From Neptuniibacter sp. (lineage in GTDB: Bacteria; Pseudomonadota; Gammaproteobacteria; Pseudomonadales; Balneatricaceae): a DNA stretch of 64,000 nucleotides. The stretch's first letter is position 1, and every line of letters starts with the position of its first letter. This document shows positions 16,370 to 26,077 of the stretch, one piece after another. A program made the translations under genes and the position numbers. The notes under the pieces were generated by a model. The model ran no database searches and was not told the DNA's origin. It saw only the letters and a list, made by a program, of their open reading frames with translations. The DNA lies in assembly GCF_024231755.1 (NCBI RefSeq), contig NZ_JAAEQH010000112.1:1-64000 (forward strand), written 5' to 3'.

Positions 16370-18280
16370 TTAGCAGATATCATCAAATGGGTTATCTACA
16401 TCCAGACTGATTGGGTTGTTGTAACCTGGTAACTCAATCTGGCGGTCACTAATTTTAAGATCTTCCCCCTGAAGGACATTGTTGTCGTAGAGATATATAG
16501 GATTAGCATCTCCACGCAGTGCTGATTGGTCATAGGCTGATGCAGCAGCGCGGGTTTGTTCTAGTTTATCTCTATAACAGCTCAACTGTTCTTTGCTGTA
16601 ACGCTTCTCCAGCATGGAATTAACAACATGGGGAGCTAAAACTGGGGCGGAGGCGTTGTTGCCACCAAAGCCTTTAGAGTTCAGTAGAACAGAATCCATG
16701 CCGGTAACGCCTACCTCAATATGCTGATTGCTTAGCAGCAGATTGCTCTGATGCACATCTTCAGCAAATTCGGGTGTTGTGACGATGCCTGGAATATAAC
16801 CATATTTCCAGACTCCTAGGGATGTGCTTAGCTGATCGCCACCTGCGGTGCCTTGAGAGTGCCCCAGATAGCATTTAACTGCTGCAACCGGCCAGTTCTG
16901 GATATCAAATGCTTTAGCGGTTTCGTTAATAACGTGAGACTCTGTTACCCGGTTTTGAGGGGTACTTGTACCATGAGCTTGTACAAAACTGCGTTCTTTA
17001 AGAGACTCTTCACCCAGCATCTTTTTGATCAAAGCGGCGGATTTTGCCAGGGTAATATAGTTACCAACGCCTGGAGCAGAGATTGACTTCTTGTGACCGT
17101 CAGCATTTACAAACACCTCAGGTACTGCTCCGTAAATTTCGGCGCCAAGCTCAATTGCTAAGTCATCGCTCATCATCAAGACGAACTGACTACTCTCGCC
17201 GATAGTAAAACCACAGTTATTACCAAATGGACGGCAGGCTTTACGGTAATCCTGTTCGGAAAGCTCAGTTAGATTATCTAGAGCCAGTAGAGCTTTGTCC
17301 TCTGCCAGGGCTCCCATAGCACGGAAGCCTTCGATTATTTCTGGGGTAACGGGGGCATCGCTGCCTCCGACAAGGACAACTTTACGGCGACCTGAACGGA
17401 TATCATTTACGGCGCTGCGCAGGTTGTAGAGGAACGTTGCGCAGGCCCCAAGAGCCCCACCTGTTGTACCTACATTGCCGAGAACATATGCGTTAACAAA
17501 ATCAGCAGGCATCTGCGCGTAACCCAGAGGCATCTGCTTAGATGTAGTGCGTTTACCTATGGCTGGAAATTTGGTCAGGCCTCCAAAACCATAATCGTCT
17601 AGCTGACCAATGGAGTTGCTGGCGTAAACTGCAATCTGGTCAGGGGCTACCTTTTCCGTAATCTTCTCAAATGGAATGCCAGTTGAAGATAGGGCATCCG
17701 AGGCCGCGTAAACTGTCATCTGCAGGTTGCGTGGATGGTTGCGAGATTGGTACAGCTTACCAGGGGTAAAGCCTGAAGGCAGCTGCCCAGCGGCTTGTAC
17801 TGCAGCGGTTTTTGAATCCGGAAGAATGACGTCCATCTGACCGCTAACTTCTATATCGTATTGGCCAGGGGCTGTTTCTGTTACTTGCCAGTGTTCAGGG
17901 ACATTAACCGGCATCTGACGTTTCCGTAATCGGAATTTCAGCGTATTGTCGCCACAGTTCAGGGACGCCTGCTTGTTGAACATAACCTGGTCAACGTCAA
18001 AACAGTCTTTTTCGATGCGGCGGATCAGAGTGCTGTCTAGCAATTGTGGCTCAAGTTCTTTGATAAGCCCTTCGATTGAGTACGTCTGTCCATCCTGAGT
18101 CTGGTATTGCCCATCTTCTGACGAGGCAAGGCCGGTCAGCATTGCTAAATCTAACAGAGTCTCAGCGCGACTTTCTGGATCCAGTTTATCAAGAATCAAG
18201 CGTCGGTAAGCGTGGTGAAATGAGGCGCGTCCAGCAGGGTTAATACCCCCAAAACCAACAATGACAGGAAGCTGGGACAA
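16370..18280 (-). CDS. fabY: Beta-ketoacyl-ACP synthase FabY
   Basis: 636 residues with a TTG start at 18280, chosen because TGAGGAG lies 8 bases upstream and the protein then begins Met-Ser-Gln-Leu-Pro-Val-Ile-Val-Gly-Phe-Gly, as in Pseudomonas FabY of ~635 residues. A longer in-frame TTG at 18355 has no such site. The thiolase-fold catalytic triad is visible: Cys in GACATFLYN, His in VQAHGTSTP and His in YLGHSQGT. In P. aeruginosa FabY condenses acetyl-CoA with malonyl-ACP to start fatty acid synthesis in place of FabH. Whether fabH is also present here cannot be seen. Confidence 0.88.
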   Translation of the reverse strand: MSQLPVIVGFGGINPAGRASFHHAYRRLILDKLDPESRAETLLDLAMLTGLASSEDGQYQTQDGQTYSIEGLIKELEPQLLDSTLIRRIEKDCFDVDQVMFNKQASLNCGDNTLKFRLRKRQMPVNVPEHWQVTETAPGQYDIEVSGQMDVILPDSKTAAVQAAGQLPSGFTPGKLYQSRNHPRNLQMTVYAASDALSSTGIPFEKITEKVAPDQIAVYASNSIGQLDDYGFGGLTKFPAIGKRTTSKQMPLGYAQMPADFVNAYVLGNVGTTGGALGACATFLYNLRSAVNDIRSGRRKVVLVGGSDAPVTPEIIEGFRAMGALAEDKALLALDNLTELSEQDYRKACRPFGNNCGFTIGESSQFVLMMSDDLAIELGAEIYGAVPEVFVNADGHKKSISAPGVGNYITLAKSAALIKKMLGEESLKERSFVQAHGTSTPQNRVTESHVINETAKAFDIQNWPVAAVKCYLGHSQGTAGGDQLSTSLGVWKYGYIPGIVTTPEFAEDVHQSNLLLSNQHIEVGVTGMDSVLLNSKGFGGNNASAPVLAPHVVNSMLEKRYSKEQLSCYRDKLEQTRAAASAYDQSALRGDANPIYLYDNNVLQGEDLKISDRQIELPGYNNPISLDVDNPFDDIC

Positions 18281-18512
18281 TTCGTTCTCCTCAGGATGGA
18301 TGTAACAGAAGTAATCAATATTCAGATCTATTCCTAAAACTGCTGTAGTAAACAATTGATAGCAGTGATGGCGAGATCCTTACCTTAAACAGAACATTTT
18401 ATCGGTGTTTCATGAAACTGACTAGTTCGAAAAGAGTATTTATCTGCATAAGTCAGCGAATATTAAGTATTGAATGTATATTATCTAGGAAAGATTTTTC
18501 ACTGGAGTGGTT

Positions 18513-19169
18513 ATGAGAAAGTTTGTTGCTATTTGTGCTCTTGCGGCCGTCACTGCCGGTTGTCAGACAATTGACCCGTATACCGGTGAGCAGAAAGTTG
18601 GAAATACTGCAAAAGGTGCGGGTATTGGGGCTGCTGCTGGTGCTGTATTGGGTGCTGCGGTTTCCAGCAAAGGGGATCGTAAGAAAGGAATACTGACCGG
18701 AGCTTTAGTTGGCGGAGCTGTTGGTGGCGGTATTGGTTATTACATGGATCAGCAGGAAGCCTTGTTACGTCAGGAGCTGCAAGGCACCGGTGTTCAGGTG
18801 GAACGAGTGGGTGATTCAATTCGTCTCATCATGCCGGGCAATATTACCTTTGCATTGGATTCTGATCAGATTGCAGCCAATTTCTATCCGGTGTTGGATT
18901 CAGTGGTTAGGGTATTGGTTAAGTTTGATAAAACCGAGCTTAATGTTGATGGTTTTACTGATAGTACGGGGTCATTTGAATACAACCAGCAATTGTCAGA
19001 GCGTCGTGCAGCGCGAGTAGGGGATTATCTGGTAAATTCTGGGGTTGATCAGTTGCGAATTAATGCACGTGGTTATGGTGAGAGATACCCGGTTGCTGAT
19101 AACGACACAGCAGATGGTCGAGCACAAAACCGCCGTGTTGAAATTAATATCAGTGGTCAGCGAAGCTAG
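18513..19169 (+). CDS. OmpA-family lipoprotein with glycine zipper (YiaD-like)
   Basis: 218 residues from the ATG at 18513, which has GGAG 5 bases upstream; an in-frame GTG two codons earlier is discounted. Lipobox Thr-Ala-Gly-Cys at about residues 14-17. A glycine-zipper stretch (GAGIGAAAGAVLGAA and GALVGGAVGGGIGYY) spans residues ~35-75. An OmpA C-terminal domain follows, with the peptidoglycan-binding motif ending in NxxLSERRAxxVGDYL. It should tether the outer membrane to peptidoglycan. Apparently a single-gene unit, divergent from fabY. Confidence 0.88.
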   Translation: MRKFVAICALAAVTAGCQTIDPYTGEQKVGNTAKGAGIGAAAGAVLGAAVSSKGDRKKGILTGALVGGAVGGGIGYYMDQQEALLRQELQGTGVQVERVGDSIRLIMPGNITFALDSDQIAANFYPVLDSVVRVLVKFDKTELNVDGFTDSTGSFEYNQQLSERRAARVGDYLVNSGVDQLRINARGYGERYPVADNDTADGRAQNRRVEINISGQRS

Positions 19170-19223
19170 TCTTTAAAGCTATATAGATTCCGTAGAGCCC
19201 AAGAGGGCTCTAATTCTTTATTT

Positions 19224-20447
19224 TCAGTTTGCGATAACCAGATCGCCCGGTCTGATATTGAACTGTTCTACAGCGCCTTTTATCTGCCCCGATGCAAAAC
19301 TGTTTTGCACGTCCTTTATCACTAGTGTCTGCTGGGTATTCATTAACTGTGTTTGAGGGCGCATATCAGGTGTGTAGAAGGTTGAGCGGCGGTAAACAGT
19401 AAGTTTGTCCCCTATTTTTACACCTTGAGCAGAACCCGCTGAGATCCAGATGGTTTTATCCTGGCTATTGGTAATACGTGCGGTGAAGGGTTCGCATAGA
19501 AGATTTTCAGTCAAATCATTAACGATCTGCTGCTGAAGTTCCTGAATTTTTTGGCCGTAATCCTCTTGCGCAAAACTGGTACTGGAAAACCCTGTTTTGA
19601 TACTGGGGTCCAGGTCCCATAATCCTGCCGTTTGATAGCTTTTCTGCATGACTAAATTGCCTGAAAAACCGTCGTGAACAAACAAATCGATTGTGAATGC
19701 GCGCAGGTTACGAAGAGGTTTTTGGTTTAGGTATTTAGATCGATTATAAAGGTCTACAAAGTAGTTATCTTCATTGTAGGTACTGGGGTCAACTATGGAC
19801 ATATCTTTGATTACGCCGGAAACCACATAATTAACGTCCATCTTCTTGATATTGCTCAGCATGCTGCTGAGAGCTCCATCGCTTAATTGAGATGTGGCTG
19901 CGAGAGAAGGATCGGGGTAAAAATTGATACGCCCGGCATTTAGGGCGGTCAGGGTTTTGCTCTGGTTGAACAGTTGAGTCAGTTGTCTCGGGAAAGCGAG
20001 CGGGGCATCATGCAGGTTGCCGAGTTTAGCCTGGCCAAGGTTTTCCAGCGGGAAGGCTGCCAGAGCAAGGCTTTTTACATATTTATTGGTGACGCCATTC
20101 TTGCAGCCGGTATCAATGAGAACGTCAGCTATAATTCGGACATGAAGAATATTGCCGATCACTTTTTCATCCAAAACCTGGATGTTGCTTACCTGCCCTA
20201 GGGTGCTGATCTCCATGTTGTCGATCTCTAAAATACCGTCACGCACAACTTGGTTGCTTGAGATGAAAACTGCGGCATGCATTGATGCTTGTTGGGTGGC
20301 ATCCAGAATTGCTGCCTCACGTGCTGCAGCCAGATCGTTGTTTTCAATGATTGCTCTGCCTTCGGCTTCCACAACCGTAGCCTGCACATATCCAGTGAAA
20401 AAGAGAAGTATCGCGATGAGGCTAGTTCTGAATAAGCTATTAAACAT
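19224..20447 (-). CDS. flgT: Flagellar assembly protein FlgT
   Basis: 407 residues from the ATG at 20447, which gives a proper signal peptide (hydrophobic residues ~8-20, cut after Val-Gln-Ala). A TTG start further upstream is rejected. The order of an N-terminal, a middle and a small C-terminal beta domain fits FlgT, the H-ring component that surrounds the basal body in Vibrio-type polar flagella. It is divergent from flgO-flgP, the same partnership seen in Vibrio. A weak ribosome-binding site precedes the ATG. Confidence 0.85.
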   Translation of the reverse strand: MFNSLFRTSLIAILLFFTGYVQATVVEAEGRAIIENNDLAAAREAAILDATQQASMHAAVFISSNQVVRDGILEIDNMEISTLGQVSNIQVLDEKVIGNILHVRIIADVLIDTGCKNGVTNKYVKSLALAAFPLENLGQAKLGNLHDAPLAFPRQLTQLFNQSKTLTALNAGRINFYPDPSLAATSQLSDGALSSMLSNIKKMDVNYVVSGVIKDMSIVDPSTYNEDNYFVDLYNRSKYLNQKPLRNLRAFTIDLFVHDGFSGNLVMQKSYQTAGLWDLDPSIKTGFSSTSFAQEDYGQKIQELQQQIVNDLTENLLCEPFTARITNSQDKTIWISAGSAQGVKIGDKLTVYRRSTFYTPDMRPQTQLMNTQQTLVIKDVQNSFASGQIKGAVEQFNIRPGDLVIAN

Positions 20448-20595
20448 ATCTGCATGCCGACCGATTAAACATAGAGGAACAGTATGTGACAGTATGTAAT
20501 TGTCGCTTGGTTGTAAATGGTGCGGGAACATACTGTTTGCCAAATAATGATTATGATAGATTGTCGTTCTTAACCTGTGTGTTTGGAAGGTCTGG

Positions 20596-21393
20596 ATGAA
20601 GAAAATTTTGCTGCTGCTTCTGGTTTGTTTTCAGACTGGCTGTGTAGTGACAGAGGCGATCAAAGAAGCTGTTAATGAGCCTGTTGCTTACAAAGCGGAA
20701 GAGATTAAAACCGATGAGCAGATGGAAGCCAAAGTCCGTGAAATGGAATTTGAGTCCATAGAGGAGTACTACAAGCGTAAGCAGGCTCATCTAGATGCAG
20801 AGAGGGCCTATCTTGCGGAAAAAGATGCTCTTCTGGAAAAAGAACGTTCCTTAGTGCAACGACAGGTTGTTCAGATAGGAACTGATTCCAATGGTTTAGA
20901 TCCAATCAGTGAAGCTCTTGCACAGTTGTCTGTACAGATGAATGCCGGTCTGCAACAGAACAGGGTTAAACGCTTTCCAATGGCGGTGGTGCCATTTACC
21001 AATTTGCATAACGAGCGCAAAGTTGGGCGTTTTGGCGAGCGAATTGAGCAGGGTATGATCTATCAACTTCAGCAACATGGTTTTAATCTGATTGATTACC
21101 GTGCGGCGGGTTTGACTACTTCAGCGAAACAGCCTTTGTCAAAGCAAGACCTTTCAGCTCTGCGGGTGCGGTATAAAATCTACTTTTTGGTCACTGGTAC
21201 ATACGCCCAGCATTCGGATGGTATCGTGGTTAACGCCCGTGTTATCGATACAACAACACGGCAAGTCTTGGCTACTGGGCAAACGCATATAGCAAACTCT
21301 AGACTTGAGGGAGGGCTGCCCGGTTACAATCCATTAGAAGCCCTGAATGAGGGGATGATTATTGAAAACGGTAGCGGTCCGGTAGGTAAATGA
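20596..21393 (+). CDS. flgO: FlgO-family flagellar outer-membrane lipoprotein
   Basis: 265 residues with a lipoprotein signal (Gln-Thr-Gly-Cys, Cys16), a charged coiled-coil-like region (residues ~35-90) and a C-terminal FlgO domain (VKRFPMAVVPFTNL onward). FlgO is an outer-membrane protein that supports flagellar stability and motility in Vibrio. GGAAGG lies 6 bases before the ATG. flgP follows after 4 bases, and flgT is divergent on the other side. Confidence 0.85.
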   Translation: MKKILLLLLVCFQTGCVVTEAIKEAVNEPVAYKAEEIKTDEQMEAKVREMEFESIEEYYKRKQAHLDAERAYLAEKDALLEKERSLVQRQVVQIGTDSNGLDPISEALAQLSVQMNAGLQQNRVKRFPMAVVPFTNLHNERKVGRFGERIEQGMIYQLQQHGFNLIDYRAAGLTTSAKQPLSKQDLSALRVRYKIYFLVTGTYAQHSDGIVVNARVIDTTTRQVLATGQTHIANSRLEGGLPGYNPLEALNEGMIIENGSGPVGK

Positions 21394-21397
21394 GCTG

Positions 21398-21910
21398 ATG
21401 AAGAGTTTCCTTAAACAAATTGTTGCTGTTGTTTTAGTTGCGCCGTTGCTGGTTATGCAGGGTTGTAAAACGATGGAAGGCTCTTCGGGAACTGAGGGTG
21501 CTGAAGAATCTTTTTGGAGTGTGGATTTTTTATCCCCTTCTTCAGATGATGCTGAAGAAAAAGAGCTCCGTATAGAGGAGCCGAAAGAGCCTCATTGGGT
21601 CAGAGCTACGGGCTATGCGCCTATTAGTCTGCAGCCGGGAGCCACTCGCCAGCATAAAATTCTAATGGCGATGCGGGCATCTAAATTACGTGCCTATCAA
21701 GAGCTGGCTGGTGTAGTGCACGGGCAGTACATGTTTGGCACCACTCAAGTTAAGGATATGTTGCTGCAGAGTGATGAGTTTAAAACTGCTGTGTCAGGTA
21801 TTGTGCGTGGCGCGCGGGTAGTGAAAACATTCCCTGTGCAGGAGGATACCTATGCTACAACGCTTGAGGTTGATATGAATCAGGTGCAAAGAGCATGGGT
21901 GAGTCGTTAA
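21398..21910 (+). CDS. flgP: FlgP-family flagellar lipoprotein
   Basis: 170 residues. Lipobox Met-Gln-Gly-Cys (Cys23) is followed by an acidic linker and an LPP20-type domain starting at about residue 65 (WVRATGYAPIS). FlgP forms part of outer-membrane-associated basal disc or ring structures in Vibrio and Campylobacter flagella. It is 4 bases downstream of flgO and is followed by a strong terminator, so flgO-flgP is a two-gene operon. Confidence 0.85.
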   Translation: MKSFLKQIVAVVLVAPLLVMQGCKTMEGSSGTEGAEESFWSVDFLSPSSDDAEEKELRIEEPKEPHWVRATGYAPISLQPGATRQHKILMAMRASKLRAYQELAGVVHGQYMFGTTQVKDMLLQSDEFKTAVSGIVRGARVVKTFPVQEDTYATTLEVDMNQVQRAWVSR

Positions 21911-21932
21911 GGGATTCTGATTACCTTCGAAT

Positions 21933-21960
21933 AAAAAAGAGAGCATGAGCTCTCTTTTTT
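21933..21960. terminator. Bidirectional terminator between flgP and the DUF1244 gene
   Basis: Stem GAGAGC/GCTCTC with a 4-base loop (21939-21954) is flanked by six A's and six T's. It can therefore end transcripts from flgP on one strand and from the leftward DUF1244 gene on the other. Confidence 0.9.
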
Positions 21961-21989
21961 ATTGCTTGAATGCTTTGTTTTGCTGAGGC

Positions 21990-22283
21990 TTATTTATTTT
22001 GGGTCGCTTCAAAAGCAGCTAGTTGTTCCGGCGTCGCTTTTGTTTGGTATTTATCCTTCCAGCTGTCGTAAGGTTCGCCGTAAACCAGCTCACGTGCGGC
22101 ATCATAATCTACTTCATGACCGCGCTTTTCTGCTTCGGCTTTGTACCACTTGCTCAAACAGTTGCGGCAGAAACCAGCCAGAATCATTAGGTCGATATTT
22201 TGAACATCTTTGCGGTTGTCCAGATGTTCCAGTAAGCGGCGAAATGCAGCAGCTTCAATTTCGGTTTTAGTCTGTTGATCCAT
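21990..22283 (-). CDS. DUF1244 family protein
   Basis: 97-residue soluble protein of the DUF1244 family, recognised from the FCRNCLSKWY segment (residues ~38-48) and a YGEPYDSWKxKYQ C-terminal motif. The paired cysteines (Cys-x2-Cys) could bind a metal, but no function is established. It lies 31 bases downstream of glnD on the same strand and may be the last gene of a map-glnD transcript, ending at the bidirectional terminator. Confidence 0.82.
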   Translation of the reverse strand: MDQQTKTEIEAAAFRRLLEHLDNRKDVQNIDLMILAGFCRNCLSKWYKAEAEKRGHEVDYDAARELVYGEPYDSWKDKYQTKATPEQLAAFEATQNK

Positions 22284-22314
22284 ATCTGGTCTCTTTTTTA
22301 TTTTCGTAAAAGGG

Positions 22315-25014
22315 TTAGTTGTTCAGCTGTAGATGCTCATCCAGTTGCTGGCAGATCTCCTGCTGTAGGGTCTGACAGAGTTCCGGGTCTGAGATCGCTT
22401 GTCCGTTTTCATCGGTAATGAAGAAAAAGTCTTCTACGCGTTCGCCTACGCTGGCAATTTTTGCCTTGCGTACCGATAAATTGTGTGTGGAAAAAATACC
22501 GCCTATGCGTGCTAATAGCCCAGGCCGGTCAGGTGTGACTACCTCAAGCACGGTCTGGTGAGAGACAGAATCGTTACTGACATTAACCTGAGTTGGTGTA
22601 GCGAAGAGTTTCATCTGGCGAGGAACGCGGCGCTGAATGATTTCAGGGTAATCGTCAGGATCGTCTAACTCCTCAATTAGGCGCTGCTTTATCTTGTTCA
22701 GGTGTTCGGGGTTTTCTGAGAGTGCGGTATTATCATCAGATAGAACGGTATAGGTGTTCAGTGCTTCACCGCTGTCGGTAACGATAATTCGAGCATCCTG
22801 AATATTTAGGTGCAGTTGGTCCATGGTCGCAACAGTGGCAGCAAAAAGGTGTTGGATATCGCGGCTATAGATAAATATCTCAGTTGCACCCTCGAAAACT
22901 CGATGTGATGTCTGGCGGATCAGTACCAGAGGAACGGCTGGGTCTTTATGTTCAATGATGGCTTTGGTGTGTTCCGCAATACTTTGAGCGGTTTCCCGTA
23001 GGAAATAGTCATCACCTATTGAGGCCCATAGATCCTGAACTTCCACATCGTTAACGCCTTGTCGCTCCAATAGAACCATGGCTTCGTGCTGGATCTGCTC
23101 AATACGATCTTCTTTGTTGATAGGGTTTTCCAGGCCCCTACGAAGAGCTCGTTTTGTATCGGTGTATAACTTGCGCATCAGTGTTGCGCGCCAGCTGTTC
23201 CAGAGAGTGTGGTTCGTAGCATTTATGTCTGCAATGGTAAGTACATAGAGGTAATCCAAGTGCACAACATCACGAACCTGTTGGGCAAATTTATGGATTA
23301 CTTCCGGATCGGAGATGTCTTTGCGCTGAGCTGTCATCGACATTAGTAAGTGGTTACGAACCAGCCAGGCAATCAGGTGAGTATCCCATTTGCCTAGGTG
23401 GTGTTTTTCTCCAAACTCAAGTACATCTTCCGCGCCTAGTTCAGAGTGATCCCCGCCGCGCCCTTTAGCTATGTCATGGAACAGGGCGGCTAAATAAAGC
23501 AGTTCAATTTTAGGTAGCTGGTTTACGATGCGGTGTGCGATAGGAAACTCTTCGCGATGATCGTTGTGTCGGAACTGTCGACATTTCTGGATCACTTTCA
23601 TTGTATGTGCATCAACGGTGTATATATGGAACAGGTCATGTTGCATCTGGCCGATTATTCGGCCAAAGTTTGGCAGGTAAGGTCCTAAAATGCCGTATCG
23701 CGTCATTCGCTTAAGTTCGGTAGAAATACCTTCTGGCGAGCGCATTAGCTCCATAAATAGGCTGGTATTACGGATGTCGTTACGAAACTCTTCATCAACC
23801 TTATGTCGGTTGTTGCGTACTAGGCGGATAGTTGTTGCACGTACACCCTGAATGTTCTGATTTTGCGCCAGAAGCACAAATAGCTCCATTAGCGCGAATG
23901 GGTGATGATCAAAAACGTTTTCGTGGGTAACTTCGATAAAGTCGTTGTGAATCTGAAAGCGGTTGTTAAGGGGAACGATAACTTGTTCTTCATCAGCACG
24001 TAGAATCGCTTCGTCAAAGTGCTGTAGTAGCATGTCATTAAATTCTGACATGGTCATGGCAATTCGGTAGTACTTGCTCATGAACTGTTCTACTGCAAGC
24101 TTTCCTTCCTCGTCTTCGTAGCCAAAGAACTCTGCCAGGGCGCGTTGGTGGTCAAAAAGAAGGCGGTCTTCTCGGCGCTTGCAGATCATATGTAATGCAT
24201 AGCGAACCGACCATAGATAAAGCTCGCCTTTATTTAGGATGTCCAGCTCACTTTCGGTCAGGAAGCCATCTTCCACTAAGTCTCGGATATAAGTCGAACC
24301 AAAATGGCGTTTAGCTACCCAGCCTATAGTTTGTAGGTCGCGGAGGCCGCCAGGGGAGTTTTTAAGATTTGGTTCTAGATTGTACTCAGTGTTATTGGTT
24401 TTTTGGTGGCGATTCTTTTGTTCTCGCTGCTTGGCCAGGAAAAACTCTTTATCGGTCCAGGCGCCTTCAGATGTTACGCGTTCGTACATCTGGCTGTGGA
24501 GGTTGTCGTTGCCAGAGAGAGTGCGGGACTCGATCAGATTGGTGGCGATAGTGATATCGCTTTGTGCTTCTTTGTAGCATTCACTGAGTGTGCGTACGCT
24601 GGAGCCGATATCTAGATTAATATCCCAGAGGAGGGTTAGGAAACCGCTGATTGAGTCGTGATATTCCTCTGCATCTACTGCATCGTCGAGAAGAATCAAT
24701 AGATCAATGTCGGAGCATGGGTGTAACTCGCCACGGCCGTAGCCGCCTACTGCTATTAAGGCAATCTTGTTATCCGGCCAGTCGAACTCTTTCCAGATGT
24801 TAACCAGAATCCGGTCAATCTCCCAAGCGCGGCCATAAACTAACTTGCGAATATCTTCGCCTGCAGTAAAGCGTTCATCCAAGCTGGATTTAATCTCGCT
24901 GAGAGCTTCCTTGTATACCGGGATAGGGGAGGCTGCCTCGGCGAGTTTTTTTTGGAATTCAGGGAAATTAATAATCTCTTCTTCCGCCAGTATTTGATGA
25001 AGGGTGCTAGACAT
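22315..25014 (-). CDS. glnD: [Protein-PII] uridylyltransferase/uridylyl-removing enzyme GlnD
   Basis: 899 residues with all four domains. The nucleotidyltransferase domain carries GGYGRGELHPCSDID (residues ~90-105). An HD hydrolase domain carries HDIAKGRGGDH (~515), and two ACT domains occupy the last ~200 residues. It senses glutamine and uridylylates or deuridylylates PII (GlnB/GlnK) to control nitrogen assimilation. It lies 46 bases downstream of map on the same strand, a common gammaproteobacterial order. Confidence 0.97.
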   Translation of the reverse strand: MSSTLHQILAEEEIINFPEFQKKLAEAASPIPVYKEALSEIKSSLDERFTAGEDIRKLVYGRAWEIDRILVNIWKEFDWPDNKIALIAVGGYGRGELHPCSDIDLLILLDDAVDAEEYHDSISGFLTLLWDINLDIGSSVRTLSECYKEAQSDITIATNLIESRTLSGNDNLHSQMYERVTSEGAWTDKEFFLAKQREQKNRHQKTNNTEYNLEPNLKNSPGGLRDLQTIGWVAKRHFGSTYIRDLVEDGFLTESELDILNKGELYLWSVRYALHMICKRREDRLLFDHQRALAEFFGYEDEEGKLAVEQFMSKYYRIAMTMSEFNDMLLQHFDEAILRADEEQVIVPLNNRFQIHNDFIEVTHENVFDHHPFALMELFVLLAQNQNIQGVRATTIRLVRNNRHKVDEEFRNDIRNTSLFMELMRSPEGISTELKRMTRYGILGPYLPNFGRIIGQMQHDLFHIYTVDAHTMKVIQKCRQFRHNDHREEFPIAHRIVNQLPKIELLYLAALFHDIAKGRGGDHSELGAEDVLEFGEKHHLGKWDTHLIAWLVRNHLLMSMTAQRKDISDPEVIHKFAQQVRDVVHLDYLYVLTIADINATNHTLWNSWRATLMRKLYTDTKRALRRGLENPINKEDRIEQIQHEAMVLLERQGVNDVEVQDLWASIGDDYFLRETAQSIAEHTKAIIEHKDPAVPLVLIRQTSHRVFEGATEIFIYSRDIQHLFAATVATMDQLHLNIQDARIIVTDSGEALNTYTVLSDDNTALSENPEHLNKIKQRLIEELDDPDDYPEIIQRRVPRQMKLFATPTQVNVSNDSVSHQTVLEVVTPDRPGLLARIGGIFSTHNLSVRKAKIASVGERVEDFFFITDENGQAISDPELCQTLQQEICQQLDEHLQLNN

Positions 25015-25060
25015 CTTTACGCTCTTCGCTGCTGAATTATAGTTTAGATCTTGTACAGTT

Positions 25061-25831
25061 TTAGATCGTATCGTCCGGGCGTAATGTCAGGATTTCATAA
25101 CCGTCAGCTGTTACCAATATGGTGTGCTCCCACTGTGCTGATAAACGACGGTCAGAGGTTTCAACTGTCCAGCCATCTTTTTTGGAAAGCTTAACCTGGC
25201 GCTTGCCAGCATTGATCATTGGTTCGATTGTGAAAATCATACCTTCTTCGAGTACATCGCCAGTTCCTGCTTTGCCGTAATGAAGAACTTGAGGGTCTTC
25301 GTGGAACTCAGCGCCAATGCCATGGCCGCAGTATTCGCGTACAACCGTGTAGTGATTCTGCTCGGCATGGGTCTGAATTGTGTGGCCGATATCTCCAAGG
25401 CGTGCGCCAGGTTTGACAAGACGGATGCCGCGATACATGCATTCCAAGGTTACGTCTACCAAGCGGCGTGCGTGCGGCAGTTCCTTTCCGACAAAGAACA
25501 TTTTGCTGGTGTCGCCGTGATATCCATCTTTTATGACGGTGATGTCGATGTTGATGATATCGCCGTTTTTCAGCGGTTTGTCATTTGGTATGCCGTGACA
25601 TACAACCTGATTTACTGATGTGCAAATAGACTTTGGGAAGCCGTGGTAGTTTAGAGGAGCGGGAATGGCCTGTTGCTCATTAACTATATAGTCATGACAA
25701 ATCTGGTTCAGCTCATTAGTGGTGACACCTGGTTTTACATGGGGTTCGATCATGCCTAGCACCTCGGCTGCAAGTCGGCCTGCAACGCGCATTTTTTCGA
25801 TCTCTTCAGGTGTTTTGATTTTGATGCTCAT
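25061..25831 (-). CDS. map: Methionine aminopeptidase, type I
   Basis: 256 residues removing the initiator methionine from nascent proteins. Metal ligands are in conserved contexts: Asp in INIDITV, Asp in YHGDTSKMF, His in GHGIGAEFHE, and the Glu residues in IFTIEPMIN and AQWEHTILV. Divergent from rpsB, as in most gammaproteobacteria. Confidence 0.97.
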   Translation of the reverse strand: MSIKIKTPEEIEKMRVAGRLAAEVLGMIEPHVKPGVTTNELNQICHDYIVNEQQAIPAPLNYHGFPKSICTSVNQVVCHGIPNDKPLKNGDIINIDITVIKDGYHGDTSKMFFVGKELPHARRLVDVTLECMYRGIRLVKPGARLGDIGHTIQTHAEQNHYTVVREYCGHGIGAEFHEDPQVLHYGKAGTGDVLEEGMIFTIEPMINAGKRQVKLSKKDGWTVETSDRRLSAQWEHTILVTADGYEILTLRPDDTI

Positions 25832-25956
25832 AAGCTGTCGGTATGTCCTGTGTCAACGCTAACTAAAATAATCTGGTAGTGAATTGTAGCAATGTAGTGC
25901 GGTGAAGAGAAACAGATAGAAATAAGCTTTAAATCAGTTGGTGGTTATGGTATAAA

Positions 25957-26077
25957 TCCGCGCTCGATTTGCACATGCAAAATCTAAATGACACACACGT
26001 GCCGTCACAACATTCAGGGTGCCTTCGGGTTGGGTGTTGGGGTTCGTGGAGGTTTAACCCAATTTTAGGAAATAAAA
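25957..26077 (+). promoter_or_regulatory. rpsB leader region
   Basis: The 246 bases between map and rpsB carry no gene. A TATAAA at 25951-25956 is a candidate -10. The downstream leader has a foldable segment (CAACATTC...GTGTTG, about 26007-26038) with a TTCG loop candidate. S2 protein feeds back on its own mRNA through a leader structure in related bacteria, and this is a plausible equivalent. GGAGG at about 26047 is the most likely ribosome-binding sequence but is rather far from the ATG. Confidence 0.35.

Noticed and set aside
18281-18355. Longer FabY starting at 18355
   Set aside because: TTG without a ribosome-binding site. The 18280 TTG has TGAGGAG and gives the family-typical N-terminus and length.
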